DNA from: Ridgeia piscesae
Taxonomy: Eukaryota; Annelida; Polychaeta; Sabellida; Siboglinidae
Assembly: GCA_025642075.2 (NCBI GenBank)
Contig: JAODUO010001359.1
Coordinates: 111,218 to 175,217 of the forward strand
Length of the DNA stretch: 64,000 nucleotides
Reading direction: 5' to 3'
Shown one piece after another: positions 1-64,000 of this stretch. The notes under the pieces were generated by a model. That model searched no databases and was not told the DNA's origin. It was given only the letters and a program-made list of their open reading frames with translations. How positions within the stretch are numbered: the first letter of the stretch is position 1; every line of letters starts with the position of its first letter. Made by a program: the position numbers and the translations under genes.

Positions 1-1365
1 TAATTAAGTTGAACACGTTTTTGAATCATATTTGTAAGGTATGGTAATCATTCTTAATTATCATAATTATTAAAAATGTATTTTAAAAAGTCTTGGTTAC
101 CATGCAATGATTTTGTTGCATAAATTGGTGGTGAATAGCAACATCCATAAGTTTTATACGTCCCATAAATAAGTTTCAGAACTGAACAAAACTTTCAGTA
201 AACTAGCAAGATCTTTGTTAGCGCCAGAATAGTTTGGCTGTACTGTTTGCATTATTCACAAAAGAATGATTAATTGTTTTGACAAACAATCACAATGTTA
301 GAAGAAGAAAAGGCATGTATTTATTAAATTTACTAGTAAAAGTTACCTATACACTCAAGATGCTTTCTCAAAGTAATCTTGGTTTATGATAACAAAATCT
401 TAATGCAAGTTACGTAAATTAAACATGTTCAATGAACCTTGAAGGAATCACAGAAGACACACACACAATATTGTGAACAATCAGTCTAACATCTGGTTTG
501 AATCCAGTAATGTGTAAATCACTATGCCATTGGGAGAATGCTTAAAAAATGAAAGTGATAGGTGAACCCCTGAAAATTTGTCAATGAGAATTTTAAACAT
601 TTATGGTGAAAAACCTAATATACACCTACATATGCTTATACTGTAGTTGGATTATAATGTTATTCTTCAGGTATGTTTTGTCAAAATGTGGTTTTTGGTG
701 GTGCCCACTTTAACCTGCTTCTCGTAATGTTTGCACAAAGCACTAAACGTACACTAAACATTAACTGTACACGTACACTAAGCATTAACTGTACACAAAA
801 TATAATTCCTGCTATCTCATACACAGTCATTCAGTTGCTTTCTGTTGCACATTCACTGTTAATTAAGCTAATTGATTCACATCACTCACGACTAATTGTT
901 TGCTTACAAAATTAGTAATAAAGTTGTAGTGAAATGATGACCGATATAAAATCTGTCCAGATTTAATCGGTCACCACACATTTAACCTACATCTAATTAA
1001 TTATATCACTAACTCAAGTTGAGTATTGTTTCTGTATTAGTAATAAGGGTATTGTTGTTAGTATTTTGTCTACACTGTCAAATTTATAGTACACTTTGAG
1101 TAATCTTCTACGCTTACATGGAGTGTTATTTTATGGTTAAACTAAATGGATTGATCAGGAATTGAATCGTTGTGGTATGTTACAACATTTCAATAATATT
1201 TAATACATTCTGTAGTAAAGCCTTGCAGAGTTAATTAAACTGTTAACTTGTCCATTGTACAGTAACTATAACAGGATTTTCATAGAGTTTTTTACCACAT
1301 ACCTTAACAGCTGAGGTTAAACTGATAATATATATTCCTGAATTTAATCAATCATATCAGTGTAT
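1..1365. other. A+T-rich intronic DNA, no gene seen
   Basis: It lies upstream of the first visible CLIP1 exon and is presumably intron. Short open frames have no coding features, and no exon with a CAP-Gly-like sequence was recognised. Confidence 0.6.
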
Positions 1366-3007
1366 TCACCCCTACCTCACAAGAATAAACCATCTCAGTG
1401 TTTTCACCCCTACCTCCCAAGAATAAACCATCTCAGTGTTTTCACCCGTACCTCCCAAGAATAAACCATCTCAGTGTTTTCACCCGTACCTCCCAAGAAT
1501 AAACCATCTCGGTGTTTTCACCCCTACCTCCCGAGAATAAACCATCTCAGTGTTTTCACCCCTACCTCCCAAGAATAAAACCATTTAATTGTTTTCACCC
1601 CTACCTCCCAAAAATAAACCATTTCATTGTTTTCACCCTGTACCTTCCAAGAATAAACCATTTCATTGTTTTTACCCCTACCTCCCAAGAATAAACCATC
1701 TCAGTGTTTTCACCCCTACCTCCCATGAATAAACCATCTCAGAGTTTTCACCCCTACCTCCCATGAATAAACCATACCAGTGTTTTCACCCGTACCTGCC
1801 AAGAATAAACCATTTCAGTGTTTTCACCCCTACTTCCCAAGAATAAACCATTTCAGTGTTTTCACCCCTACCTCCCAAGAATAAACCATTTCAGTGTTTT
1901 CACCCCTACCTCCCAAGAATAAACCATTTCAGTGTTTTCACCCGTACCTCCCAAGAATAAACCATCTCAGTGTTTTCACCCCAACCTCCCAAGAATAAAC
2001 CATCTCAGTGTTTTCACCCCAACCTCCCAAGAATAAACCATCTCAGTGTTTTCACCTTCCATGAATAAATAATTTCAGTGTTTTCACCCCTACCTCCGTG
2101 GCTTTATGCAGGATAAATTATTGCCAGTCACACATGTTTTGGTGGACACATGGATGTTAACTATTAAGCCAGTTTACACACTTTTAAATGTGTCTGAAGA
2201 CCTGAAATGGACGACAAGCACACATGTGACACCATTTTCACTCACTTTCAAGTCATAACTAACATTATCTATGGTTTTAGAAGCCCTTTTTTGCTCCTTC
2301 ATTTTTTTACCCGTCCACCTTATTTCTACCCATCCATATTCGTTTTTAACCATCCAAATGACGGGTGGAGGGATCTCTACATAAAGCTATGCCTGCCTAC
2401 CATGAATAAATCATCTCAGTGTTTTCACCCCTACCTCCCATGAATAAACCATCTCATTGTTTTCACCCCTACCTCCCATGAATAAACCATCTCAGTGTTT
2501 TCACCCCTACCTCCCATGAATAAACCATCTCAGTGTTTTTACCCCTACCTCCCATGAATAAACCATCTCAGTGTTTTCACCCCTACCTCCCATGAATAAA
2601 CCATCTCAGTGTTTTTACCCCTACCTCCCATGAATAAACCATCTCAGTGTTTTCACCCCTACCTCCCATGAATAAACCATCTCAGTGTTTTCACCCCTAC
2701 CTCCCATGAATAAACCATCTCAGTGTTTTTACCCCTACCTCCCATGAATAAACCATCTCAGTGTTTTCACCCCTACCTCCCATGAATAAACCATCTCAGT
2801 GTTTTCACCCCTACCTCCCAAGAATAAACCATCTCAGTGTTTTCACCCCTACCTCCCATGAATAAACCATCTCAGTGTTTTCACCCCTACCTCCCATGAA
2901 TAAACCATCTCAGTGTTTTCACCCCTACCTCCCATGAATAAACCATCTCAGTGTTTTCACCCCTACCACCCATGAATAAACCATCTCAGTGTTTTCACCC
3001 CTACCTC
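1366..3007. repeat. 38-bp satellite, about 35 copies, interrupted by a transposable element
   Basis: The unit begins GAATAAACCATCTCAGTGTT and continues with TTCACCCCTACCTCCCAT. About 19 copies lie at 1366-2099 and about 16 at 2393-3007. Left copies mostly read CCCAAGAATAAA and right copies CCCATGAATAAA, so the two halves have been homogenised separately. It lies in the intron before exon a and does not touch a splice site. Confidence 0.95.
2100..2392 (+). mobile_element. Interspersed repeat family X, copy 1 (293 bp), inside the 38-bp satellite
   Basis: It starts GGCTTTATGCAGGATAAA and ends ATAAAGCTATGC. Two more copies occur in the window. The sharp satellite-to-element borders show insertion into, or capture by, the array. 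The ends share GCTTTAT in inverted orientation, which hints at a small non-autonomous DNA element. No coding capacity. Confidence 0.85.
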
Positions 3008-3140
3008 TCACACCTACTTGACTGTTAGCATGTTTACTAATAGACCATGATGTATTTTGCTGTGATGTTCACAAATAACTACTCTGTGTTCTGCTGTGAC
3101 AGTCATGTAGTACAATGGCTGCTCCTGTCTCGTGTTTCAG

Positions 3141-45724
<42,584 letters not shown>

Positions 45725-46084
45725 CAAGCACCACCTCCATGCTGCTCTGCCAATAACGGTGCACTGCATCGTGGTGCAGTGCACCGCCTGCCGCGGTGCT
45801 GGCATGACAGCGCAGGACAGCAAAATGTTCCCGTCTGAATCTTGTGTGTCTTTGGCAGAAGTATCGAAAAATATGCAACATCTTGCCAACAACGATTGTG
45901 AGAAATGTGTGAGCAAGAAAGAAGCCAGTTTCTGCAATGCTGGTTTAGATCGTTCGTGTTTGGACGTGTGTCCAAGATCGTCATTGCTTACAGTGGCTGT
46001 ATGTCTTTCAGTAGTCCGTGTATCATGTTAAGATATGTGCTCTTGAAGGTGTCACATGTTTCCTTGTGATATTTAGTCCCGACT

Positions 46085-46535
46085 ACACACCAACGCCTCC
46101 CACAGGCTCCGCCTCCAACAGGTCTAATCTCCAACACGCCCTGCCTCCATCAGGCTCCATCAGGCAATTTGCTCAACCTCCATCAGGGGCTCCACCTCCA
46201 ACAGGCTCCGCCTCCAACAGGTCCAAACTCCAGTAGACTCTACCTTCAACATGCTCCGCCTCCAATACATCCCAACTCCAATTTTCTGCACCTCCAACCA
46301 GCTCCACCTCCAACCGGCTCCACCTCCAACCGGCTCCACCTCCAACAGGCACCGCCTCCAACAGGCTCCACCTCCAACAGGCTCCACCTCCAACAGGCAC
46401 CGCCTCCAACAGGCACTGCCTCCAACAGATTCCAACTTAAATTTGCTCCACCTCCAACAGACTCTGCCTCCAACAGACTCCGCCTCCAACAGTTCTCAAC
46501 TCTAACAGGCTCCACCTCTAACAGGCTCCGCCTTC
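46085..46535. repeat. 16-bp satellite, about 28 degenerate copies, in or just after the CLIP1 3' UTR
   Basis: Unit AACAGGCTCCACCTCC. It lies 360 bp after the CLIP1 stop and before any AATAAA, so it is probably transcribed in the 3' UTR. It is C-rich on the sense strand. Confidence 0.9.
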
Positions 46536-47640
46536 AAGACATGTTTGGTATCAGCACATGAAAAAGGTCAATGTCAAAGTAGCCTTGAGATTATATCCTG
46601 TGATGTCCGTCAAGTTTACAATGTAAAAATGCTGAGTAGTGAAATATTTCTGCCCTTGTCTGTTAAACTTGTTACCAGTATTTATCACTAAATGATGATG
46701 GAAATTGTTCAAGTTGGCTTATGATATGTATTTAGGCATCTCAATCAGCTTGGTGCATCAATGTGTGCGTGCTGCCACGGCGTAGACAATATATTTACCA
46801 TGCGTTTGTATTGCAATCAGTACTGCCTATCTAAAGATGTATATTGTACGTGTACATATGGAGTTGTGTATGATTTTAAGATGTGTCACATGGAATGTAT
46901 GCCTTGCCAAAGAATCACGTGCCCTGTTCTGTTCTGGCCAGATTCTCCCAGGATTCACCGTATATCCTGAGTGTGTTTTTCTTTGAGCAGTTACCCATGT
47001 TGTGAGGAGATAGGCATGCCTCCGTTTTACTCTTTCTTTCAAGGTTTGTAATAGGATATTCGTATTTTCCCACAACGCTGTGATGAAACGTAACATACAC
47101 AACTAGAAAAGCTTTGAAGTAAAAATGTTTTTTTTTAGTTATCATGTTCCAGCTTTGTATAATTGACCGATTTGCATCAGGCACAGGACCTACATGGTCA
47201 TGTGACTCCAGTCACATGATGTGACTGGTCATCAGCACTGTACATAAGTATGCACAGACGAAGGAACATGTAGTTCTGTTGCGTAAATATGTATTATATT
47301 GTACTGATACAGCAGCGTGTATATATGCTATAAATACAAAATTGGGCTTGGTTTACCCGATGTGCGTAGTTATCCCATGTTAGTACCTGGTACGAGACGA
47401 TTGATAATCTCAAATACATAGATCTTGGAAGTCATAGATTTTGTTTGAAATAGTAGTCTAGCATGTAATAATAAAAATATGAGCCAATGTAATGGATAAC
47501 TTGCTAAACGGAATTGCTACATGCACAGTAGAAAATCATGTGAAGACATGAAGTATACAAGTAACGAAACACATCAGTCTTGTTTTCGTAAAAACAAATT
47601 TGTGCTACACTTGTCCAAGTGTTTAAGGCGACATTTCCTG

Positions 47641-47789
47641 ATTAGGGGGCATCTCACACACCAATGTAAAACCTGGGGAATTTCTCAATTTTTTTTTTTA
47701 ATCGTACATAAAGATGTTATTGCTCCTTGTGACGGTCAGTGTCAGCTTTTGAATTGACTCCTTTTCCACTTTTTGAGATGCCCCCTAAT
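47641..47789. mobile_element. 149-bp element with perfect 16-bp terminal inverted repeats
   Basis: It begins ATTAGGGGGCATCTCA and ends with the exact reverse complement. The inside is A+T-rich and non-coding. It lies between the convergent genes, probably within one or both 3' UTRs. A MITE-like origin is inferred; no clear target-site duplication is visible. Confidence 0.65.
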
Positions 47790-47839
47790 TGTGCCAATGC
47801 ATATCTCCCTTGGGAGTGTTTACAATGTGTAAATATGAC

Positions 47840-47845
47840 AATAAA
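47840..47845 (+). promoter_or_regulatory. Candidate CLIP1 polyadenylation signal (AATAAA)
   Basis: AATAAA lies 2.1 kb after the CLIP1 stop, followed by a T-rich stretch (TAGTTTTTGC). Another AATAAA at 47470-47475 is equally possible. No transcript evidence is visible. Confidence 0.35.
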
Positions 47846-48128
47846 TGAAAGATTTTCTGACTACTCATGTAGTTTTTGCAAGTTTTATTAAAGGGGTAAT
47901 GACACATACAGTGAAACCTTACTATTTGTGTCACCTTGGGAATGGGTACACATTGTCTTATTAGTGAGGTGACTGTAATTGCAAGGTAGCCATATTTCTG
48001 AGATGGTTGTAAAGTGAGGTTCATCCCTATATGCAACATGACGCAACCTTAAACAGTTCACCCTGGATAAATGCAAAAAATCCCAGCATAACTTGTATGT
48101 ATAACTTACAAATAGGGTCAATTTACCC

Positions 48129-48134
48129 TTTATT
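48129..48134 (-). promoter_or_regulatory. Candidate Ig-gene polyadenylation signal
   Basis: TTTATT on + is AATAAA on the - strand, about 600 nt after the Ig-gene stop. A second one is at 47884-47889. If that one is used, the two convergent genes would end within about 50 bp of each other. Confidence 0.35.
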
Positions 48135-48727
48135 GCCATCATAGACAGAGACAACTGACCTTTATAGCCCTTGCGTAATTTTTTAAACATGAATAAGCAA
48201 AATCAAGCGACATGATAATTATTATCTTATTTATATAACTGTCCTGCCATTCACACACGCAAAATGTTTTCATTATGGCATATTTGACCAGTGTACACAA
48301 TTGTAGTAAAAAGTAATCAGCAACATTAATAATTTAATATAATGCTAAAATCGCATTTCTAAAAGCAAAAATGCTAAAACATGAATAATATCAGCACGGG
48401 TTATAATTATACAAGGTGTGTATATAAACACTATGATGACAATAAATATAATTCAAGATAATTATTTATATAATCTCTATCACATTAATGTTGCAATACG
48501 ACATCAACAACCAACACAATATGCCATGTCTACTACACTAGACAAAACAGACACTTATCAATATAAAACCTCTGTTATCTCTAGAAAGGTGGTTCAAGTG
48601 TCATTCATTAATGGTTTCTAGTGAGACCACTTTGATGGTTGCAAGTTCACTGTTGTCATCGTCACAAATCCACCGTTGCCATGGCCACGAGTCTACTGTT
48701 GTCATGGTTACAGATGAACTGTGATCT

Positions 48728-59138
<10,411 letters not shown>

Positions 59139-59223
59139 GCTAATAACTGACACTGAGATGTAATGAGTCCCTGACACACGGGTGTCTGCCAGTCATTGTG
59201 TCCACCAGCGTCTCTGCGCTGTG

Positions 59224-59231
59224 TTATATAA
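59224..59231 (-). promoter_or_regulatory. TATA box of the Ig gene
   Basis: A TTATATAA motif sits about 90 bp upstream of the ATG on the - strand. A start site about 30 bp downstream would give a 5' UTR of roughly 60 nt. A CACGTG E-box lies just upstream at 59233-59238. Confidence 0.6.
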
Positions 59232-59359
59232 ACACGTGGGTGACACCTGCAGGTGCCGTCATACATCACTGGTGGTTGTTGGTGTCTGTAAGGTCATGTG
59301 ACACAGGTGGCTGCTGGTGTCAGGTGTGTGATGTTGAACAACAAAGTGAGATGTGTTTA

Positions 59360-62235
59360 TAGTTGTGGGGTGTGAGGAGAGCGAGGAGGATGAAGAGAGG
59401 GAGGAGGGTGAAGAGAGGGAGGAAAGTAAAAAGAGGGAGGAGGGTGAAGAGAGGGAATAAAGTGAAGAGAGGGAGGAGGGTGAAGAGAGGGAAGAGGGTG
59501 AATAGAGGGAGGATGATGAAGAGAGGGAGGATGATGAAGAGAGGGAGGAGGGTGAAGAGAGGGAGGAGGGTGAAGAGAGGGAGGAAGGTGAAGAGAGGGA
59601 AGAGGGTGAATAATGGGAGGATGATGAAGAGAGGGAGGAGGGTGAAGAGAGGGAGGAGGGTGAAGAGAGGGAAGAGGGTGAATAGAGGGAGGATGTGAAG
59701 AGAGGGAGGAGGGTGAAGAGAGGGAGGAGGGTGAAGAGAGGGAGGAAGATGAAGAGAGAGGAGGGTGAAGACAGGTAGGAGGGTGAAGAGAGGGAGGATG
59801 GTGAAGAGAGGGAGGAAGATGAAGAGAGAGAGGAGGGTGAAGAGAGGGAGGAGGGTGAAGAGAGGGAGGAGGGTGAAGAGAGGGAGGAGGGTGAATAGAG
59901 GGAGGAGGGTGAAGAGAGGGAGGAAAGTGAAAAGAGGGAGGAGGATGAAGATAGGGAGGAGGGTGAAGAGAGGGAAGAGGGTGAATAGAGGGAGGATGAT
60001 GAAGAGAGGGAGGAGGGTGAAGAGAGGGAGGAAAGTGAAAATAGGGAGGAGGGTGAAGAGAGGGAGGAAGGTGAAGAGAGGGAAGAGGGTGAATAATGGG
60101 AGGATGATGAAGGGAGGGAGGAGGGTGAAGAGAGGGAGGAGGGTGAAGAGAGGGAGGGTGAATAGAGGGAGGATGATGAAGAGAGGGATGAGGGTGAAGA
60201 GAGGTAGGAGGGTGAAGAGAGGGAGGAAGATGAAGAGAGAGAGGAGGGTGAAGACAGGTAGGAGGGTGAAGAGAGGGAGGAGGGTGAAGAGAGGGAGGAA
60301 GATGAAGAGAGGGAGGAGGGTGAAGAGAGGGAGGAGGGTGAAGAGAGGGAGGAGGGTGAAGAGAGGGAGGAGGGTGAAGAGAGGGAGGAGGGTGAAGAGA
60401 GGGAGGAGGGTGAAGAGAGGGAGGAGGGTGAAGAGAGGGAGGAGGGTGAAGAGAGGGAGGATGGTGAAGAGAGGGAGGAGGGTGAAGAGAGGGAGGAGGG
60501 TGAAGAGAGGGAGGAGGGTGAAGAGAGGGAGGATGATGAAGAGAGGGAGGAGGGTGAAGAGAGGGAGGAGGGTGAAGAGAGGGAGGAGGGTGAAGAGAGG
60601 GAGGATGATGAAGAGAGGGAGGAGGGTGAAGAGAGGGAGGAGGGTGAAGAGAGGGAAAGGGGGAAGAGAGCGAGGAGGGTGAAGAGAGGGAGGAGGGTGA
60701 AGAGAGGGAGGAGGGTGAAGAGAGGGAGGAGGGTGAAGAGAGGGAGGAGGGTGAATAGAGGGAGGAGGGTGAAGAGAGGGAGGAGGGTGAAGAGAGGGAG
60801 GATGGTGAAGAGAGGGAGGAGGGTGAAGAGAGGGAGGAGGGTGAAGAGAGGGAGGAGGGAGAAGAGAGGGAGGATGATGAAGAGAGCGAGGAGGGTGAAG
60901 AGAGGGAGGAGGATGAAGAGAGGAAGGAGGGTGAAGAGAGGGAGGAGGGTGAAGAGAGGGAGGATGATGAAGAGAGGGAGGAGGGTGAATAGAGGGAGGA
61001 GGATGAAGAGAGGAAGGAGGGTGAAGAGAGGGAAGAGGGTGAAGAGAGGGAGGAAGGTGAAAAGAGGGAGGAAGGTGAAGAGAGGGAGGAAGGTGAAGAG
61101 AGGGAAGAGGGTGAAAATAATGGGAGGATGATGAAGAGAGGGAGGATGATGAATAGAGGGAGGATGATGAAGAGAGGGAGGAGGGTGAAGAGAGGGAGGA
61201 TGGTGAATAGAGGGAGGAAGATGAAGAGAGAGAGGAGGGTGAAGACAGGTAGGAGGGTGAAGAGAGGGAGGAGAGTGAAGAGAGGGAGGAGGGTGAAGAG
61301 AGGGAGGAGGGTGAAGAGAGGGAGGATGATGAAGAGAGCGAGGAGGGTGAAGAGAGGGAGGATGGTGAATAGAGGAGGATGGTGAAGAGAGGGAGGAGGG
61401 TGAAGAGAGGGAGGAGGGTGAAGAGAGCGAGGAGGGTGAAGAGAGGGAGGATGGTGAATAGAGGGAGGATGATGAAGAGAGGGATGAGGGTGAAGAGAGG
61501 GTGGATGGTGAAGAGAGGGAGGAAGATGAAGAGAGAGGAGGGTGAAGACAGGTAGGAGGGTGAAGAGAGGGAGGAGGGTGAAGAGAGGGAGGATGATGAA
61601 GAGAGCGAGGAGGGTGAAGAGAGGGAGGAGGGTGAACAGAGGTAGGAGGGTGAAGAGAGGGAGGAGGGTGAAGAGAGGGAGGAGGGTGAAGAGAGGGAGG
61701 AGGGTGAAGAGAGGGAGGAGGGTGAAGAGAGGGAGGAGGGTGAAGAGAGGGAGGAGGGTGAAGAGAGGGAGGATGATGAAGATAGGGAGGAGGGTGAATA
61801 GGGGGAGGAGGGTGAAGAGAGGGAGGAGGGTGAATAGAGGGAGGAGGATGAAGAGAGGAAGGAGGGTGAAGAGAGGGAAGAGGGTGAATAGAGGGAGGAT
61901 GATGAAGAGAGGGAGGAGGGTGAAGAGAGGGAGGAAGGTGAATAGAGGGAGGATGATGAAGAGAGGGAGGAGGGTGAAGAGAGGGAGGAGGGTGAAGAGA
62001 GGGAGGAGGGTGAAGAGAGGGAGGAAGATGAAGAGAGAGAGGAGGGTGAAGACAGGTAGGAGGGTGAAGAGAGGGAGGAGGGTGAAGAGAGGGAGGAGGG
62101 TGAAGAGAGGGAGGATGATGAAGAGAGCGAGGAGGGTGAAGAGAGGGAGGAGGGTGAAGAGAGGGAGGAGAGTGAAGAGAGCGAGTAGGACGAAGAGAGG
62201 AAGGAGGGTGAATAGAGGGAGGAGGGTGAAGAGAC
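59360..62235. repeat. 18-bp purine-rich satellite, about 160 copies
   Basis: Unit GAGGGAGGAGGGTGAAGA with many GGATGATGAA, GGAAGATGAA and GTGAATAGA variants. The + strand is almost pure purine. It begins about 130 bp upstream of the Ig-gene TATA box. Long open + frames of [12 protein letters not shown] type are by-products of the repeat. Confidence 0.97.
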
Positions 62236-62980
<745 letters not shown>

Positions 62981-63339
62981 TCAGTGAATAAAAGTGATGT
63001 CACACTGTCAGGGAAGCTGTTAACTGTGGCTGCTTCCAGCCAGTGCAGTGACAGTGTGACATGGTGTGACACAGTGTGACACGGTATGGTGTACTAAGTT
63101 GACTGATGAATCTCGTCTGTGTTTGTAGAATGTGTGAGAACTGGAGGATAACCCAATGTTATGGTGCCCCACAACAACTCGTTTCCCTCGAACAAGAGAA
63201 ACAAACAAGGTAAATAAGAATTGTCACATCTGGAGCTGGTCAGTCTCTTGACAGGGTTGACACCAACAGTGTGACCCTTATGAAGACTGACTGAGTGATG
63301 GTGAGGCTGAGCTCTCTTTCCTCTGGCTCTCTCTGGCTC

Positions 63340-63840
<501 letters not shown>

Positions 63841-64000
63841 CTGTCGGTGTATCTCTTTGTGTCTCTGTCTGTCTCTGAGTCACTCTGTCACTGTCTCTCT
63901 GTCTGCGTCTGCCTGTCTCTCTGCCTGTCTCTCTGTCCGTCTCTCTGCCCGTCTTCCTCTCTGTCTCCCTGTCCATCTCCCAGTCCATCTCATTTTCCGT

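Larger units (their letters stand above)
45725..48727. other. Intergenic / 3' UTR zone between convergent genes
   Basis: It contains the 16-bp satellite, the 149-bp inverted-repeat element and AATAAA signals on both strands. No further coding sequence was recognised. Confidence 0.6.

Overview
The window is eukaryotic animal DNA. Short coding exons with GT/AG boundaries and conserved phases are separated by long, A+T-rich introns full of satellites, microsatellites and short interspersed elements. The protein sequences and tRNA-headed SINEs suggest a non-vertebrate bilaterian, most likely a mollusc or other lophotrochozoan. A cephalochordate cannot be excluded from sequence alone.

Two genes are supported, converging tail to tail. 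(1) On the + strand, 25 exons from 3141 to 45724 encode the linker, coiled coil and C-terminal zinc knuckles of a CLIP-170 orthologue (CLIP1), a microtubule plus-end tracking protein. All junction phases agree and the exons sum to exactly 927 codons including the stop. The N-terminal CAP-Gly domains must lie upstream of the window. (2) On the - strand, 8 exons from 59138 down to 48728 encode a 397-residue protein. It has a signal peptide, three Ig-like domains (each encoded by two exons) and a hydrophobic, GPI-signal-like tail. I do not recognise a named orthologue. A TATA box lies about 90 bp upstream of its ATG.

Layout: 1-3140 intron with a 38-bp satellite split by a 293-bp transposable element; 3141-7878 early CLIP1 exons; 7863-9900 a 42-bp array; 9900-15104 intron; 15213-17262 a 23-bp array; 17397-19442 exons with a 90-bp array; 20610-21260 a 36-bp array; 23263-26465 a 24-bp hierarchical array; 29222-35796 a dense exon cluster with two tRNA-SINEs and a duplicated exon; 37588-38110 a 91-bp repeat; 38736-41723 two exons joined by an intron made almost wholly of two arrays; 42249-45724 the last exons; 46085-46535 a 16-bp satellite in or just after the 3' UTR; 48728-59138 the Ig gene; 59360-64000 a purine-rich 18-bp satellite followed by pyrimidine-rich simple repeats, including a long CCTG tract.

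The most notable signal is that five of the satellites inside CLIP1 begin exactly at an exon-intron boundary. Their repeat unit is a copy of the exon edge plus its splice site. Three copy a 5' splice site (42, 23 and 63 bp) and two copy a 3' splice site (90 and 59 bp). This lays roughly 180 duplicate splice sites next to the real ones. The two whole-codon donor arrays (42 and 63 bp) could add 14 or 21 residues per repeat without shifting frame. From memory, exon-boundary minisatellites called 'mirages' were described in amphioxus Adh introns. Acceptor-anchored arrays, and an intron with one array growing from each end, are the parts I have not seen described.
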